From positions 1 through 64,000 of the forward strand of contig JAJYVF010000029.1 in the NCBI GenBank assembly GCA_021792135.1: a stretch of 64,000 nucleotides of DNA, written 5' to 3'. This document shows, piece by piece, positions 45,664-55,657 of the stretch (position 1 is its first letter; each line of letters opens with the position of its first letter). The notes beneath the pieces were generated by a model. The model was not told the DNA's origin. It did no database searches and saw only the letters and a program-made list of their open reading frames with translations. The DNA is from Acidobacteriota bacterium (GTDB lineage Bacteria; Acidobacteriota; Terriglobia; Terriglobales; Acidobacteriaceae). A program made the position numbers and the translations under genes.

Positions 45664-48168
45664 CTACGCTTCCAGCGCCGAGACCGTACTTACCTTTCTC
45701 TCGCCGGATCGCTCGATGCGTATCGTCCTGAGCTCCCAGGGCGCGAGAGAAACATCCGCATGAACCGGGATGACGGAAGACTCGATATGGGCTACCGTGT
45801 GGCTTCCCGCGCGCTCCTGAACTCGAAGGATCAGCGCATTGGCCGAGTCTTCCGCCTGCTTGATGGCGAGGATCCAGACACTGTCCGGAGTAACTTCGAG
45901 GAAGGATTTACTCCAGGGTTGCTGTCCTCTGTGCGCTGAGTCCATGACATACTCGGCGGGTGTTTGCAGTTCGTTGGCGAGCCGATCGAGATGGAGGTCG
46001 GTATAACTCCCGCGGCCGCCGGTGAGCCAGAAGATTCGCTCCTGCCGGCCCTGATCCTGCCAGGCGTCGAGGCTGTCGGTCTGAACCGGGCAGGGCTGAT
46101 GGCGCGCGTACGGCGCGGATCGGATGACGATGGTGCGCAGCAGACCATTCAGACAGTCATAGCTGTAGGTTGAGTGATTCAGAAGCGCTACGGTGTAGCT
46201 GTTTCTGTTCAGCATGCCGTCAACCGCAACCCAGTCATGATACGGTTCTTCGTTGCCGTTCGTGGAGCGTTCAGCAACCGCTCCGGCCACGGATGCAAAG
46301 ACGCGGGGATTATTGAGAGCCGTCGGGACTTCCAGCTTGAGAATCTGCTCGTGCTGATGCCAGTTGATCACAAAGTGCAACTTTGCGATGTCGAGTTGAG
46401 GAAACGTAGTTACATCGACAGCAATCTCCGATTGCTGCCAGCGGAGCCTCTGGCGCGTGATTCGGAGCACTGGGCCGTCTTCCACGACTTTGGAGGAGAT
46501 CAGGTCAGGACGGCCTATCTCGTTGCGGAAGCTATCCACTCCGTGCGACCAGGTATCGCTGGGATCGGCGATAACCACCAGTCCGAGCTGAGCAGCCAGT
46601 AACTCAGTTCCGTCCGCAGCTTTCAGAGAATAAATGCCGAAACTATTATCTCTAACCGCGATGGCTGAGGCCGGTTGCCAGGAAGGCGTGGATGGTGCGG
46701 CGCCGAATGTTTCTGAGAAGACCTGATAGCCGAAGGGCGGAAGATCGACCCAGGCGGCAAGGCGCGGATAGAAGGTGGTCATGCTCTCGGAAGGCCGGTG
46801 CTGAACCGGGATTCTGGTGCCGTCCTGAGCCTGCAGGCAGGTGATGGGCGAATGCCGGTCGCCGGGGATGTACTCAAGAAAGGCTCTTCTCCGCCAGGGC
46901 AGCGAGTTGAAGGCGAAGATCAGGCCGCCGCTGGCGCCGCTTGTGTCAACCTGCTTTGCGACCGTCTGCAGCGCGTCGACTTTTGCTGCCATGGCAGTCT
47001 GGCAGGCAGTTCCCAAGCCGTCGCGCGCATCCTGATAATCGGAATAGAGCGCAGTGCCTGCGAGCAGGTCGTGAAACTGGTTGAAGAGAATATTCCACCA
47101 GGCGTTCGCAAACTCAGCCTGCGGATACCTGCGTGTCAGAACGGTGCTCGTCAGCCAGCAGAGAGACTCGGCCTGCACCATGGCCCGTTCCGATCTGCGG
47201 TTCTGATATTTTTCTTCTCCGCACGCTGAATAACAGCCGCGGGAATGGTGCTGCAGCCCGCCGCGGATGACGGGCAGGCTGACCATGGCCGGTGAGGACT
47301 CGACCGCGCGGAAGAATTCGCCGACCGTGCTCCAGCGAAGTTCCGGCAGGCTGGGGTCATTGCGAAGCTGAAGAATCTGCTGGATCTGGGCTTTGGTGAC
47401 CGCGCCCCCGTGATCGCCGACTCCAAGGAAAAACGCTCCGTCGGAAAATCCCTCGGCAAAACTGGAGTCCGCCACTTTCGGGATCTCCGGAGCAGAGCTG
47501 TCGTAGGACCTGTAAATCCTCAGGGTCAGCACGCGCGAGCCGTCCGGGCCCTCCCACCAGAAGAGCAGCGGCAGCTTCTTATCGGGCTCCTGCTCCTCCG
47601 CCTGCGGCCGCATGAAGACGTAATACCGATAGCCCGAGTGCTTCAGAATGGTCGGCAGTCCCGCGGCATGCCCGAAGGAATCGGGATTGAAGCCGATTTC
47701 TACGTCGACACCGAGATTCTTCCGGCAGTACTCCTTCCCATACAGCGCATGGCGGATGAAGCTTTCAGAGGCAGGGAGATTGCAATCGGGCTCGACAGGC
47801 CAGCCGCCGACCACTTCCCATCTGCCTTCGCGAATTCGGCTGAGGATCTCCTCGAACATGGCCGGGTCGGACTTCTGAATCCAGCGGTAGTGGATTGCCG
47901 AGGAATGGCAGTAGCGGAAGCCGGGGGTCTCCTGCATCCTGTCCAATGCGCTGCGCGCTGTGGTCAGAACAAGGCTCGAGCTGTCTCTCCAGGGCCACAG
48001 CCAGGCTGCATCCACATGCGAATAGCCGATGATGTGCAACGTGCGGCGTCTCGATGGTTGTGGCTCTGACTGAAGACTCTCGCCAAAGGTCCCTGAACCG
48101 GCCAGCGTTCCTGCGGCGGCTGCACTGCGAAGGAGAAAGTCTCTTCTGGAAATCTGTATTGGATCCAT
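45664..48168 (-). CDS. Glycoside hydrolase family 38 alpha-mannosidase, Tat-exported
   Basis: The 834-residue protein starts at the ATG at 48168, followed by a Tat signal (QISRRDFLLRSAAAAGTL); an upstream frame adds an unlikely leader. The GH38 domain has zinc ligands His51 and Asp53 in GYSHVDAAWLWPW, and the nucleophile Asp163 in GFNPDSFGHAAGLPTIL. The middle three-helix part and the C-terminal beta-sandwich domains (about 350-834) are complete. GH38 enzymes cut alpha-mannosides of N-glycans or related glycans. It is divergent from the ROK kinase at 48348 and convergent with the serine tRNA. Confidence 0.88.
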   Translation of the reverse strand: MDPIQISRRDFLLRSAAAAGTLAGSGTFGESLQSEPQPSRRRTLHIIGYSHVDAAWLWPWRDSSSLVLTTARSALDRMQETPGFRYCHSSAIHYRWIQKSDPAMFEEILSRIREGRWEVVGGWPVEPDCNLPASESFIRHALYGKEYCRKNLGVDVEIGFNPDSFGHAAGLPTILKHSGYRYYVFMRPQAEEQEPDKKLPLLFWWEGPDGSRVLTLRIYRSYDSSAPEIPKVADSSFAEGFSDGAFFLGVGDHGGAVTKAQIQQILQLRNDPSLPELRWSTVGEFFRAVESSPAMVSLPVIRGGLQHHSRGCYSACGEEKYQNRRSERAMVQAESLCWLTSTVLTRRYPQAEFANAWWNILFNQFHDLLAGTALYSDYQDARDGLGTACQTAMAAKVDALQTVAKQVDTSGASGGLIFAFNSLPWRRRAFLEYIPGDRHSPITCLQAQDGTRIPVQHRPSESMTTFYPRLAAWVDLPPFGYQVFSETFGAAPSTPSWQPASAIAVRDNSFGIYSLKAADGTELLAAQLGLVVIADPSDTWSHGVDSFRNEIGRPDLISSKVVEDGPVLRITRQRLRWQQSEIAVDVTTFPQLDIAKLHFVINWHQHEQILKLEVPTALNNPRVFASVAGAVAERSTNGNEEPYHDWVAVDGMLNRNSYTVALLNHSTYSYDCLNGLLRTIVIRSAPYARHQPCPVQTDSLDAWQDQGRQERIFWLTGGRGSYTDLHLDRLANELQTPAEYVMDSAHRGQQPWSKSFLEVTPDSVWILAIKQAEDSANALILRVQERAGSHTVAHIESSVIPVHADVSLAPWELRTIRIERSGERKVSTVSALEA

Positions 48169-48347
48169 GAGGAATTTTCCGGGGCGAACTTCAGCGGCAA
48201 TTTCGCACATCCTGGCAGCGGGTCCGCTGGCCCCAGCGTATTGTAATGCGGGGCAGACCGGTTTTTGCGGTATCACACGAGGTGGCGTCTCCGAGCTGTT
48301 GTGAAAGCCCACGCTGCAATTCCGGGTGAATTGTTATCTTTACTCTT

Positions 48348-49346
48348 GTGGAGCAGCGTCTGAGCCGAATCGAAGAGGGTGCTGGCGGCGTCCTTGCTGG
48401 CATCGACATCGGGGGGACGAAGACAGCGATCGTCCTGTCTGCAGAGCCCCCTGCTATTCTGCGGCGCGTGGAATTTCCCACTCTGCCTGAGCAGGGGCCG
48501 GAACGGGTCATCGAACTGATCCGGAAGCACTTTCGGGACTTTCTTTGTGCGCGGGAGATGAAGCAGCTGCAGCTGCGTTCGATTGGGGTCAGTTGCGGCA
48601 GCCCGCTGGACCGCATTTCCGGTGTCATTCAGGCCCCGCCGAATCTGCCCACCTGGAAGGACGTGGCCATCACATCGATCCTGTCGCAGGAGTTCGGCGT
48701 TGTCTGCAGGCTGGAAAACGACGCTAATGCCGGGGCGATGGCCGAATACCGGTTCGGAGCGGGCCGGGGCACGCAGCACATGGTTTTCATCACAATGGGA
48801 ACCGGATTTGGCGCCGGCATCATCGCTGACGGCCGGTTGTATCACGGAGCCTCCGATTCGGCGGGCGAGATCGGACACGTGCGGCTTACACCAGATGGGC
48901 CGGTCGGTTATCACAAAGCGGGCTCTGTGGAGGGCTGGGTCAGCGGCGGTGGCATCGCCCAGGTTGGCATGCGTGAAGTCGCAGCGGCGATACACCGAGG
49001 GGAGCCGACGGTGCTTTCCCTGTACCGGGAAAACGAAGGGAAAATCACTGCGCGCCAGATTGCGCTTGCTGCACAACAGGGCGATGCGCTGGCAAAGCGA
49101 ATTATTCATGAGACCGGAACACGCCTCGGGCAGATTCTGGCGATTCTGGCAGATATTCTGAACCCGGAGAGAATCGTGATCGGCGGGCTCGCCATGCGTC
49201 TGGGCGAAATGCTTTTGTTCCCGGCGCGAGCTGCGATGGAAGGTGAAGCTTTGCCGGCGAGCTATCGCAGCTGCACCGTCGTACCTGCGGCTCTCGGAGA
49301 GCAGATCGGGGACATTGCGGCGATCTGCGTCGCCATGGGTTTTTGA
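48348..49346 (+). CDS. ROK-family sugar kinase-like protein lacking the zinc motif
   Basis: The 332-residue protein has the ROK ATP-binding motif GIDIGGTKTAIV, the catalytic-base segment RLENDANAGAMAEY (Asp), MGTGFGAGII and GEIGHVRL. ROK kinases phosphorylate glucose, N-acetylglucosamine, N-acetylmannosamine or allose. The structural CxCGxxGCxE zinc site after GHVRL is replaced by GPVGYHKAGSVEGW, with all cysteines missing, although the Glu is kept. No DNA-binding domain is present, so it is an enzyme rather than a repressor. It starts at a GTG with no good ribosome site; TTATCTT at 48333-48339 could be a -10 element for a leaderless message. It lies between GH38 and the heptose genes. Confidence 0.83.
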   Translation: MEQRLSRIEEGAGGVLAGIDIGGTKTAIVLSAEPPAILRRVEFPTLPEQGPERVIELIRKHFRDFLCAREMKQLQLRSIGVSCGSPLDRISGVIQAPPNLPTWKDVAITSILSQEFGVVCRLENDANAGAMAEYRFGAGRGTQHMVFITMGTGFGAGIIADGRLYHGASDSAGEIGHVRLTPDGPVGYHKAGSVEGWVSGGGIAQVGMREVAAAIHRGEPTVLSLYRENEGKITARQIALAAQQGDALAKRIIHETGTRLGQILAILADILNPERIVIGGLAMRLGEMLLFPARAAMEGEALPASYRSCTVVPAALGEQIGDIAAICVAMGF

Positions 49347-49432
49347 GCCCGGACTCGCATTCGTCCGCTCAGTTGACGGTCCCGGAGCGAACGCCTGCGC
49401 GGTCCCCCACATTCCTGAACTAAGGAGCCCTG

Positions 49433-49936
49433 ATGAAGATTGCCGAACCGAGGATACTCAGCATCCCGGAGATTCGTGCTGAACGCGACCGGCTCGTCGC
49501 CGAAGGCAAGGAACTGGTATTTACAAATGGATGCTTCGATATTTTGCACCGCGGACACGTGAGCTACCTGAACTTCGCGCGCAACCAGGGCGATGCCCTG
49601 GTGGTCGCTCTGAATACCGATTCTTCGGTGAAAATGAACAAGGGAGACGACCGGCCCATCAACCGCGAAGAGGATCGCGCATATGTGCTCGGATCCCTGC
49701 GCGCGGTGGATTACATCGTCTATTTCTCCGATCGCGAACCGAGGGACATCATCGCGCAAATCCTTCCGCAGGTGCTGGTAAAGGGCAAGGACTGGGCGCA
49801 TTACGTGAGTGGACGCGAAATCGTCGAAGCGTGCGGGGGCCGTGTCGTTCTGGCGGATATGGAGGCCGGCCGATCCACGACCGGAACCATTGAACGTATC
49901 CTGAAGGTGTATGCCGAGAAGGGGGAGCATGAGTAA
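49433..49936 (+). CDS. rfaE2: D-beta-D-heptose-1-phosphate adenylyltransferase (HldE C-terminal type, RfaE2)
   Basis: The 167-residue protein is a stand-alone cytidylyltransferase-fold enzyme that makes ADP-heptose for the LPS inner core. FTNGCFDILHRGHVSYL contains the HxGH nucleotide site, and GRSTTGTIERIL is the C-terminal signature. In E. coli this activity is fused to a kinase; here the kinase half must be encoded elsewhere. AGGAG precedes the ATG. Its end overlaps hldD by eight bases. Confidence 0.92.
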   Translation: MKIAEPRILSIPEIRAERDRLVAEGKELVFTNGCFDILHRGHVSYLNFARNQGDALVVALNTDSSVKMNKGDDRPINREEDRAYVLGSLRAVDYIVYFSDREPRDIIAQILPQVLVKGKDWAHYVSGREIVEACGGRVVLADMEAGRSTTGTIERILKVYAEKGEHE

Positions 49937-50903
49937 GCGCATCATTGTGACGGGGGCGGCCGGATTTATCGGGCGCAATGCCGTTGAGCGACTGAACAGC
50001 CGGGGGGAAGAGAATTTAATCCTGACCGACACCCTTGGCAGGGATCAGAAGTGGCGCAACCTCCGTGGCCTGGTCTTTGAGGACATTTTTTCGCCTTCGG
50101 TTCTTTTGGAGCGGATCGACCGGGGCGAGTTCCGGGACGCCCGGGCCATCGTGCATCTCGGAGCCTGCAGTTCCACGACCGAATCCGATGCCGACTACCT
50201 TCTGGAGAACAACTATCGTTATACGCGGAGGCTATGCGAGTTCAGCCTTGCGAACAACGTTCGGTTTATCTACGCATCCAGCGCAGCGACCTACGGCGAC
50301 GGAAGCAGGGGCTATTCCGACGACGATGCAGTTACGCCGAGTCTGCATCCGCTGAACATGTATGGATACTCGAAGCACATGTTCGACCTTTGGGCTCTCA
50401 GAACGGGAGCACTGAAGAGAATCGCCGGCCTCAAGTACTTCAACGTCTTTGGCCCATACGAGGATCACAAGGGTGATATGAAATCGATGGTGGCCAGGAG
50501 CTACCGTCAGATCCGCGAACATGGCCGGGTTCAGCTGTTCAGGAGCCACAATCCGCAATTCGCTGACGGCGAGCAGATGCGCGACTTTATCTATGTAAAG
50601 GATGCCGTCGATATCACACTGTGGTTTCTCGATCAGGTCGATGTCAACGGCCTGTTCAACTGTGGCACGGGCAGAGCGCGAACCTGGAATGGCCTGGTGA
50701 CAGCGGTCTTTCATGCCGCAGGGAAACCTGTGCAGATCGATTACATCGACATGCCGCCCGCGCTGCAGGGAAAATACCAGTACTTTACCGAAGCGAAGAT
50801 GGATAAGCTTGGCGCCGCCGGCTACAGGCGCTCATGCATGAGTCTGGAAGACGCCGCTGACGATTATGTCCGGAGCCACCTGAGCCATCCGGAAAACCTG
50901 TAA
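49929..50903 (+). CDS. hldD: ADP-L-glycero-D-manno-heptose 6-epimerase
   Basis: The ATG at 49929 follows GGGGGAG and lies eight bases inside the previous gene. The 324-residue short-chain dehydrogenase-type epimerase has the NADP site VTGAAGFIGRN, the YxxxK pair in MYGYSKHMFD, the SSAATYGDGS loop, and family-typical RSHNPQFADGEQMRDFIYV. It flips C6 of ADP-heptose, the last step before transfer to LPS. With rfaE2 it forms a two-gene operon and shows that the organism builds heptose-containing LPS. The gene is convergent with GH2, 32 bases away. Confidence 0.95.
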   Translation: MSKRIIVTGAAGFIGRNAVERLNSRGEENLILTDTLGRDQKWRNLRGLVFEDIFSPSVLLERIDRGEFRDARAIVHLGACSSTTESDADYLLENNYRYTRRLCEFSLANNVRFIYASSAATYGDGSRGYSDDDAVTPSLHPLNMYGYSKHMFDLWALRTGALKRIAGLKYFNVFGPYEDHKGDMKSMVARSYRQIREHGRVQLFRSHNPQFADGEQMRDFIYVKDAVDITLWFLDQVDVNGLFNCGTGRARTWNGLVTAVFHAAGKPVQIDYIDMPPALQGKYQYFTEAKMDKLGAAGYRRSCMSLEDAADDYVRSHLSHPENL

Positions 50904-50935
50904 GTCTGAGCCTATTGCAGTTGTGAAGGGTTGAA

Positions 50936-53641
50936 TCAGTGGGGTCGCCCTTCATGGGTGAGACCTGCTGTGATCATCGGCAGTCCGGTTGCCGGCCAGT
51001 GGCTTACCTGCGCGTCGACATTCAGAGCGAGAGCGCAATCGGCGTTGGTGACCGGGCTGACGCTGACGTTCCAGCCATCCACGACCACCAGCGGTGTCTC
51101 GCCCCTGAGATCGCTCAGGGCCGCATCGATGTGGACGGCTCGGCTTTCTCCGGGGCCGAGAGAGATGTAGTTGTCGGAATAGAAGACGGGCAGAACGCGC
51201 GCGTTACTGCTCCGGCGGCGCAGTTGTAAGTGCGTCATCAGCGCGATCGTCTTACCAGGATTGGTCAGGGTAACGTCGAGGCCCAGGCGGCCGTTGGCAT
51301 CGTGACGAACGATGCTGCCGTTGAGCGTGACCACCGGCATGGAATCGAGCGGGCTCAGATCCTCGCCCAGCGCGGGGTTCGGCTTCCAGTAGAGATTGCG
51401 GGAAACGATCTGACCCTGCGCATCCCGCAGCTCGAGCTTCACGAAATACATGTACGGCAGCTCCTGTGGCAGCGGCGTGGGGCCGAGATCAATCGCGGTG
51501 TCGGCGGGGCCGTTTACCGGGATGTCCTTCTCGAGCGCTGGTTTCGTGGCGTCCCAGATATTCAGGATGGAAACATGAGCGGTGTCGCCGGAGATGGGCT
51601 GGGGCAGGTTATTGATGACCTGGAGGTGCCCGTTGGCCTCGTTCATCTGGATGTGGACCAGTTCGGAGGCCGACTTGACGGCGAAGAGCGACGAGTTGGG
51701 CTCCAGATCGTGGTGATACAGCTGCCAGACGAAGCTCGGCTGAGCGGGATTGCTCATCCAGGTCAGGATGCCAGTATCCGGAGCGAAGAGGCTGGCATTG
51801 CGGCCCTCATACATCGCCCGGAAGGCTTCCCAGTTCATCAGCTGTGCCTTGCGAACAAAGTCCGCCAGATTCACGATGCGGCCGTAGCGGGCCGCCAGGA
51901 CATAGGGGTAAAGATCGCCGTGCGAAGCGCCTTTGGCGAGGTCGTGCTCCGCCCAGTCATCGTTGATGACTTCCCAGTCTTTTTCCGGCATCATGCCATG
52001 GATCGACTCGATCGTGGGAACCGAAACGCTGCCCGTCTCCGTCTTGAAGGGGGCGTCAGGGATATAGAAGGCCTGCGGCTCGCGCCAGTCGTAGGGACCA
52101 TGTGAGACAACGCCGCGGCCGGCGGTCGAGCTTGGCTGGTAGAGGCGAACGGGATCGAGTTCCGGAATCATTTTGCGCAGCGCGCTGTCGATCTCCGGTG
52201 GCGGATAGCCTTCGTTGCGCGCGCACCAGACGGCGATCGAGGGGTGATTGCGGAAGCGCAGGATCTTGTCGCGCACATTGGCGAGGTAGATCTGAAGATC
52301 GTCCGGGTTGGGACCGTCGCTGGGATTGGGCTGGAAAAACTCGTCCCAGATGAGAATGCCGTACTTGTCGCAAAGCTCGTAAAAATCTTCGCTGGTGCTC
52401 TGCCCCACCCAGTTGCGGATCATGTTCAGGTTGGCCAGAGCATGCATGTGAATCTCGGCATCCAGTCGCGCGCGGGGGATTCGCTTCATCGCTTCATCCA
52501 TCCCCCAGTCGCCGCCGCGAATGAATATCTTCACACCATTGACCGAGATCGTCAGCGCATCCGGAGGCCCGTAGGTGATCTTTCGGATCCCGAAGGTCGT
52601 GTCCTTCGCGTCAGAGTCTTTCCCGTGCTGGACGAAATGCAGATGCAGCGTATAGAGGTTCTGTGGGCCGTAGCCGTTGGGCCACCAGAGTTTCGGGTTG
52701 GTGAGATGCAGCACGGCAGTAGTCCTCGGATCGAAGGTGATGGTCTGCGCGCTGTGTGCGGGCAGCCGGACCTTCTGCGAGAACTGCACGTCGCCGAAAC
52801 TGCCCTCCAGTTCGCCGGTCTGCGCCTTTCCTGAGGTGTTCTCGAGGTCAGCCTTCACCGTGATATCGGCTGTGGCTGTGCTCGGCAGGGGCAGATCCGT
52901 GGTGACAAGGGGGCTTTCCACCAGTACCGGACCAGACGCCGACAGCCAGACCTTCTGCCACAGACCGGTGTCGCGGTCGCGGATGGCTGGAATCCAGTCC
53001 CACCCGATGGTGCAGAGGAAGGTTGGGCCGTCGATGGCGGTGATGCCGCCATTCCTGCCCAGGCCATTGGCAATGGTGTGTTCATGGGGGATACCGGGAT
53101 GTGGCTGCGGCCAGACACGCACGGCCACCACCGCTGCCCGGCCCGGTTTGACCAGCTTTGTAATGTCGAATCGGCCGCGGATGAAGGCTCCCTTGATGGA
53201 GCCCGCCTGGATGCCGTTCACCCAGACTTCCGACGCAAAATTGCTGCCGTCGAAATGGAGCCAAACCTGGTGGTGAGCGTAGTCCTTCGGGACGGTGAAG
53301 ACGGCCCGGTACCACCAGGAGGTCTTGTTCAGGCTTTCCGGGATCAGATTGGGCCGGTTGTTCTCGCCATAAAGCGGCTCGGGGTAAACGCCGTCATTCA
53401 CCATGCTGGTCAGCACAGTGCCCGGAACGGTGGCAGCGAGCCAGCCATGCGGCTGGTACGAATCCTGCGAAAGGACGGCTCCGGTCTCCGGTAACTTTGC
53501 GCTGTCCTGCAGCTGCCATCCGGAATTGAGTTCGATGGGCGCAGGCGGGGCAACCCCCTGCGCGAGGGCCGTTGCGACGCTGCACGCGGCGATTAAGACT
53601 GCTGCCTGAAGCGACGCAACGACATTCCTGCGATTGACCAC
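50936..53641 (-). CDS. Glycoside hydrolase family 2, beta-mannosidase/exo-glucosaminidase clade, secreted
   Basis: The 901-residue protein has a signal peptide (VVASLQAAVLIAACSVATALA), a sugar-binding jelly-roll domain (about 60-235), an Ig-like domain, the TIM barrel (about 355-640) and C-terminal sandwich domains. The acid/base is Glu477 in WCARNEGYPP, and the nucleophile Glu535 in PFKTETGSVSVPTIES. The pattern lies close to beta-mannosidases and exo-beta-D-glucosaminidases (CsxA group) rather than beta-galactosidases. If it is a glucosaminidase, it would feed free glucosamine to the oxidative locus; if a mannosidase, it would trim N-glycans or mannans. It is downstream of GH29 in one operon. 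Confidence 0.85.
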   Translation of the reverse strand: MVNRRNVVASLQAAVLIAACSVATALAQGVAPPAPIELNSGWQLQDSAKLPETGAVLSQDSYQPHGWLAATVPGTVLTSMVNDGVYPEPLYGENNRPNLIPESLNKTSWWYRAVFTVPKDYAHHQVWLHFDGSNFASEVWVNGIQAGSIKGAFIRGRFDITKLVKPGRAAVVAVRVWPQPHPGIPHEHTIANGLGRNGGITAIDGPTFLCTIGWDWIPAIRDRDTGLWQKVWLSASGPVLVESPLVTTDLPLPSTATADITVKADLENTSGKAQTGELEGSFGDVQFSQKVRLPAHSAQTITFDPRTTAVLHLTNPKLWWPNGYGPQNLYTLHLHFVQHGKDSDAKDTTFGIRKITYGPPDALTISVNGVKIFIRGGDWGMDEAMKRIPRARLDAEIHMHALANLNMIRNWVGQSTSEDFYELCDKYGILIWDEFFQPNPSDGPNPDDLQIYLANVRDKILRFRNHPSIAVWCARNEGYPPPEIDSALRKMIPELDPVRLYQPSSTAGRGVVSHGPYDWREPQAFYIPDAPFKTETGSVSVPTIESIHGMMPEKDWEVINDDWAEHDLAKGASHGDLYPYVLAARYGRIVNLADFVRKAQLMNWEAFRAMYEGRNASLFAPDTGILTWMSNPAQPSFVWQLYHHDLEPNSSLFAVKSASELVHIQMNEANGHLQVINNLPQPISGDTAHVSILNIWDATKPALEKDIPVNGPADTAIDLGPTPLPQELPYMYFVKLELRDAQGQIVSRNLYWKPNPALGEDLSPLDSMPVVTLNGSIVRHDANGRLGLDVTLTNPGKTIALMTHLQLRRRSSNARVLPVFYSDNYISLGPGESRAVHIDAALSDLRGETPLVVVDGWNVSVSPVTNADCALALNVDAQVSHWPATGLPMITAGLTHEGRPH

Positions 53642-53698
53642 CGCTAGCCTTCCTTCCCGGGGGAGCTCAAAATTCCGGACAGAGGCAACGCTGGCTAG

Positions 53699-55513
53699 CT
53701 AGACCAGCGATACCTTCAGAGCTGCTGCAAAATCGACTTTCGGTTGATATTGCTGGGGGAGCGTCACCCGCAGGTCCTCTGCGGTCTGTTTCCAGCGGAG
53801 CTTCTCCTGGGTACCCAGCAGCTGGACATTCCGGATTTTGCCCGGCTGGGTCGAGCTTCGGGTGCCCAGCGACTGGATGACGATTTCGGTGCTGGGCCAG
53901 CCCAGCACCATGGCATAGACAACCTTATTATCCTTGCTGCGCGTGAAGCGGATATCCTTCTCTCCCAGTTTGGCGATGCTGGTCCCCTGGAATGAGCCGC
54001 TTTTCACTGCGTCGGGGCCTTCACCGTAAACCTTCCACGGGCGCGTCTCGTAGATCGCTTCGCCGTTCACGCTCATCCAGTCGGTGACACGATCGAGAAT
54101 CGCTGTCTCCTTGCTGTCGATCGTCCCGTCAGGCAGGCCGGGAATGTTCAGGATGAAGGTGCCGTTCTTGCTGACCGTGTCAATCAGCCAGTGAATGACA
54201 TCCCGGGGAGGCAGGTAGCCGCCGTATTCACCCGGCTTGTTGTAGAGGGCCCGATTGTAATGCCAGTCGCCGATGCAGGTTTCCGACTGCCAGGCATAGG
54301 GCATGATCCTGCTGGTCAGCCCGCGTTCGTAGTCGGCGATAACCGCTTTGGCATATTGATCGGGAACCTGCTTGACGTTGGCGACCGCTTCCAGCTTTCC
54401 GCCGTGGGTCTGCAGGTTGTGGTTGTAGAAGTACGCGCCGATATTCATGCCGCCCCAGCCCAGGGGGAAGAGCGAGTTGTCGAAGTAGAGAAGATCGGGA
54501 TCGTGCTGGTCGATGAGGTCGCGCGTCCGGTCGTAGAAATTCTTCACATACGAGATATCCGGCAGCGCATTGTGCGGATGTTTGGGTCCGTACAGGCGCT
54601 GCGGGTCATAACCCTGCCACCACTCGTTTCTCCCCTGGTCTTCAGTCAGGTCGCCGTCGTAGGGCACCCCGGCGAGGGGTCCCTTCGCATCAGCTCCGTG
54701 CGACGTCTGGAACCACCACCAGTTGCGGCCCTGATGAACCGTCACGCCGAAGCGGAGTCCCTGGTTGCGAGCAGCTGTGGCCCAGGTGCCAATGACGTCG
54801 CGGTGCGGACCCAGATTCACGGCGTTCCAGGGCTGATGCTTCGAGTTCCACGCATCGAAGCCGTCGTGATGATTGGCCAGAGCAATGAAGAGCCGCGCTC
54901 CGGCCTTCTTATAGCGTGCAATGAGCTCGTCGGGCTCCCAGTTCAGCAGCGTCCACTGCGGGCACAGGTCCTTGTAGCCAAAGGTGGACGGCGGACCATA
55001 ATGGGCGAGCTGATATTTGTTCTGGTCCGACCCTTCCATGTACATACCGCGGGCATACCAGTCGCCGGCTTCGGGGACGCATTGCGGGCTCCAGTGAGCC
55101 CAGATGCCGAATTTGGCGTCGCGGTACCACTCCGGCGCTTCGTACTGCTGCAGCGACTCCCAGGTAGGCTGATAGGGGCCCTGGCCGGCCAGGTCGGGAA
55201 TAGGCGAATTCATCGGGACGCCGTCCCAGGATCCGCCGGGGACCGGAAGCTCCGGCGGGCTGCCCCATTCGGTTGGCTTCCAGTTGCTCTCGTCCAGGTT
55301 TTCGCTGATGATGCGGCCATTTTCAAGCGCGTAGAAGATGCGCTGGTTGGCGGGCGTTGCGCAGAACTGCGCGTAATCCTGCGTGTATTTGTCGTATTCC
55401 GCGGCGACTCCGGCCCCCTGGGAAGAAGCCGACTCGCCGGTTTGCGCCATTCCCGGTAAAGCCTTAGCGGCAGCGGCGGCCGCCACTAACTTGCAGAAGT
55501 CCCTCCGTCGCAT
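53699..55513 (-). CDS. Glycoside hydrolase family 29 alpha-L-fucosidase-like, Tat-exported
   Basis: The ATG at 55513 is preceded by GGAGG and followed by a Tat-like signal (MRRRDFCKLVAAAAAAKALP). The 604-residue product has the GH29 TIM barrel: YRDAKFGIWAHWSPQCVPE, ARLFIALANHHDGFDAWNS, and the likely nucleophile Asp in DPDLLYFDNSLFPLGWGG. A C-terminal beta-sandwich (about 500-604) carries VYAMVLGWPSTEIVI, typical of the family. It releases terminal L-fucose from glycans. The GH2 gene follows 57 bases downstream. No fucose-catabolic genes are visible in the window. Confidence 0.9.
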   Translation of the reverse strand: MRRRDFCKLVAAAAAAKALPGMAQTGESASSQGAGVAAEYDKYTQDYAQFCATPANQRIFYALENGRIISENLDESNWKPTEWGSPPELPVPGGSWDGVPMNSPIPDLAGQGPYQPTWESLQQYEAPEWYRDAKFGIWAHWSPQCVPEAGDWYARGMYMEGSDQNKYQLAHYGPPSTFGYKDLCPQWTLLNWEPDELIARYKKAGARLFIALANHHDGFDAWNSKHQPWNAVNLGPHRDVIGTWATAARNQGLRFGVTVHQGRNWWWFQTSHGADAKGPLAGVPYDGDLTEDQGRNEWWQGYDPQRLYGPKHPHNALPDISYVKNFYDRTRDLIDQHDPDLLYFDNSLFPLGWGGMNIGAYFYNHNLQTHGGKLEAVANVKQVPDQYAKAVIADYERGLTSRIMPYAWQSETCIGDWHYNRALYNKPGEYGGYLPPRDVIHWLIDTVSKNGTFILNIPGLPDGTIDSKETAILDRVTDWMSVNGEAIYETRPWKVYGEGPDAVKSGSFQGTSIAKLGEKDIRFTRSKDNKVVYAMVLGWPSTEIVIQSLGTRSSTQPGKIRNVQLLGTQEKLRWKQTAEDLRVTLPQQYQPKVDFAAALKVSLV

Positions 55514-55657
55514 CCACGTCCTCCGTATAGCTGGAAACAAAGCAAACCGAAGTATAAGCGGAGCGGCATCATTTTCTCTGTCGAGAAAACCCGGCGCACG
55601 AAGAAAATGCGGCTGCATTCCGCTTTTCGGGCAGAAGAGGGGAATGCAGCCGGAGGC

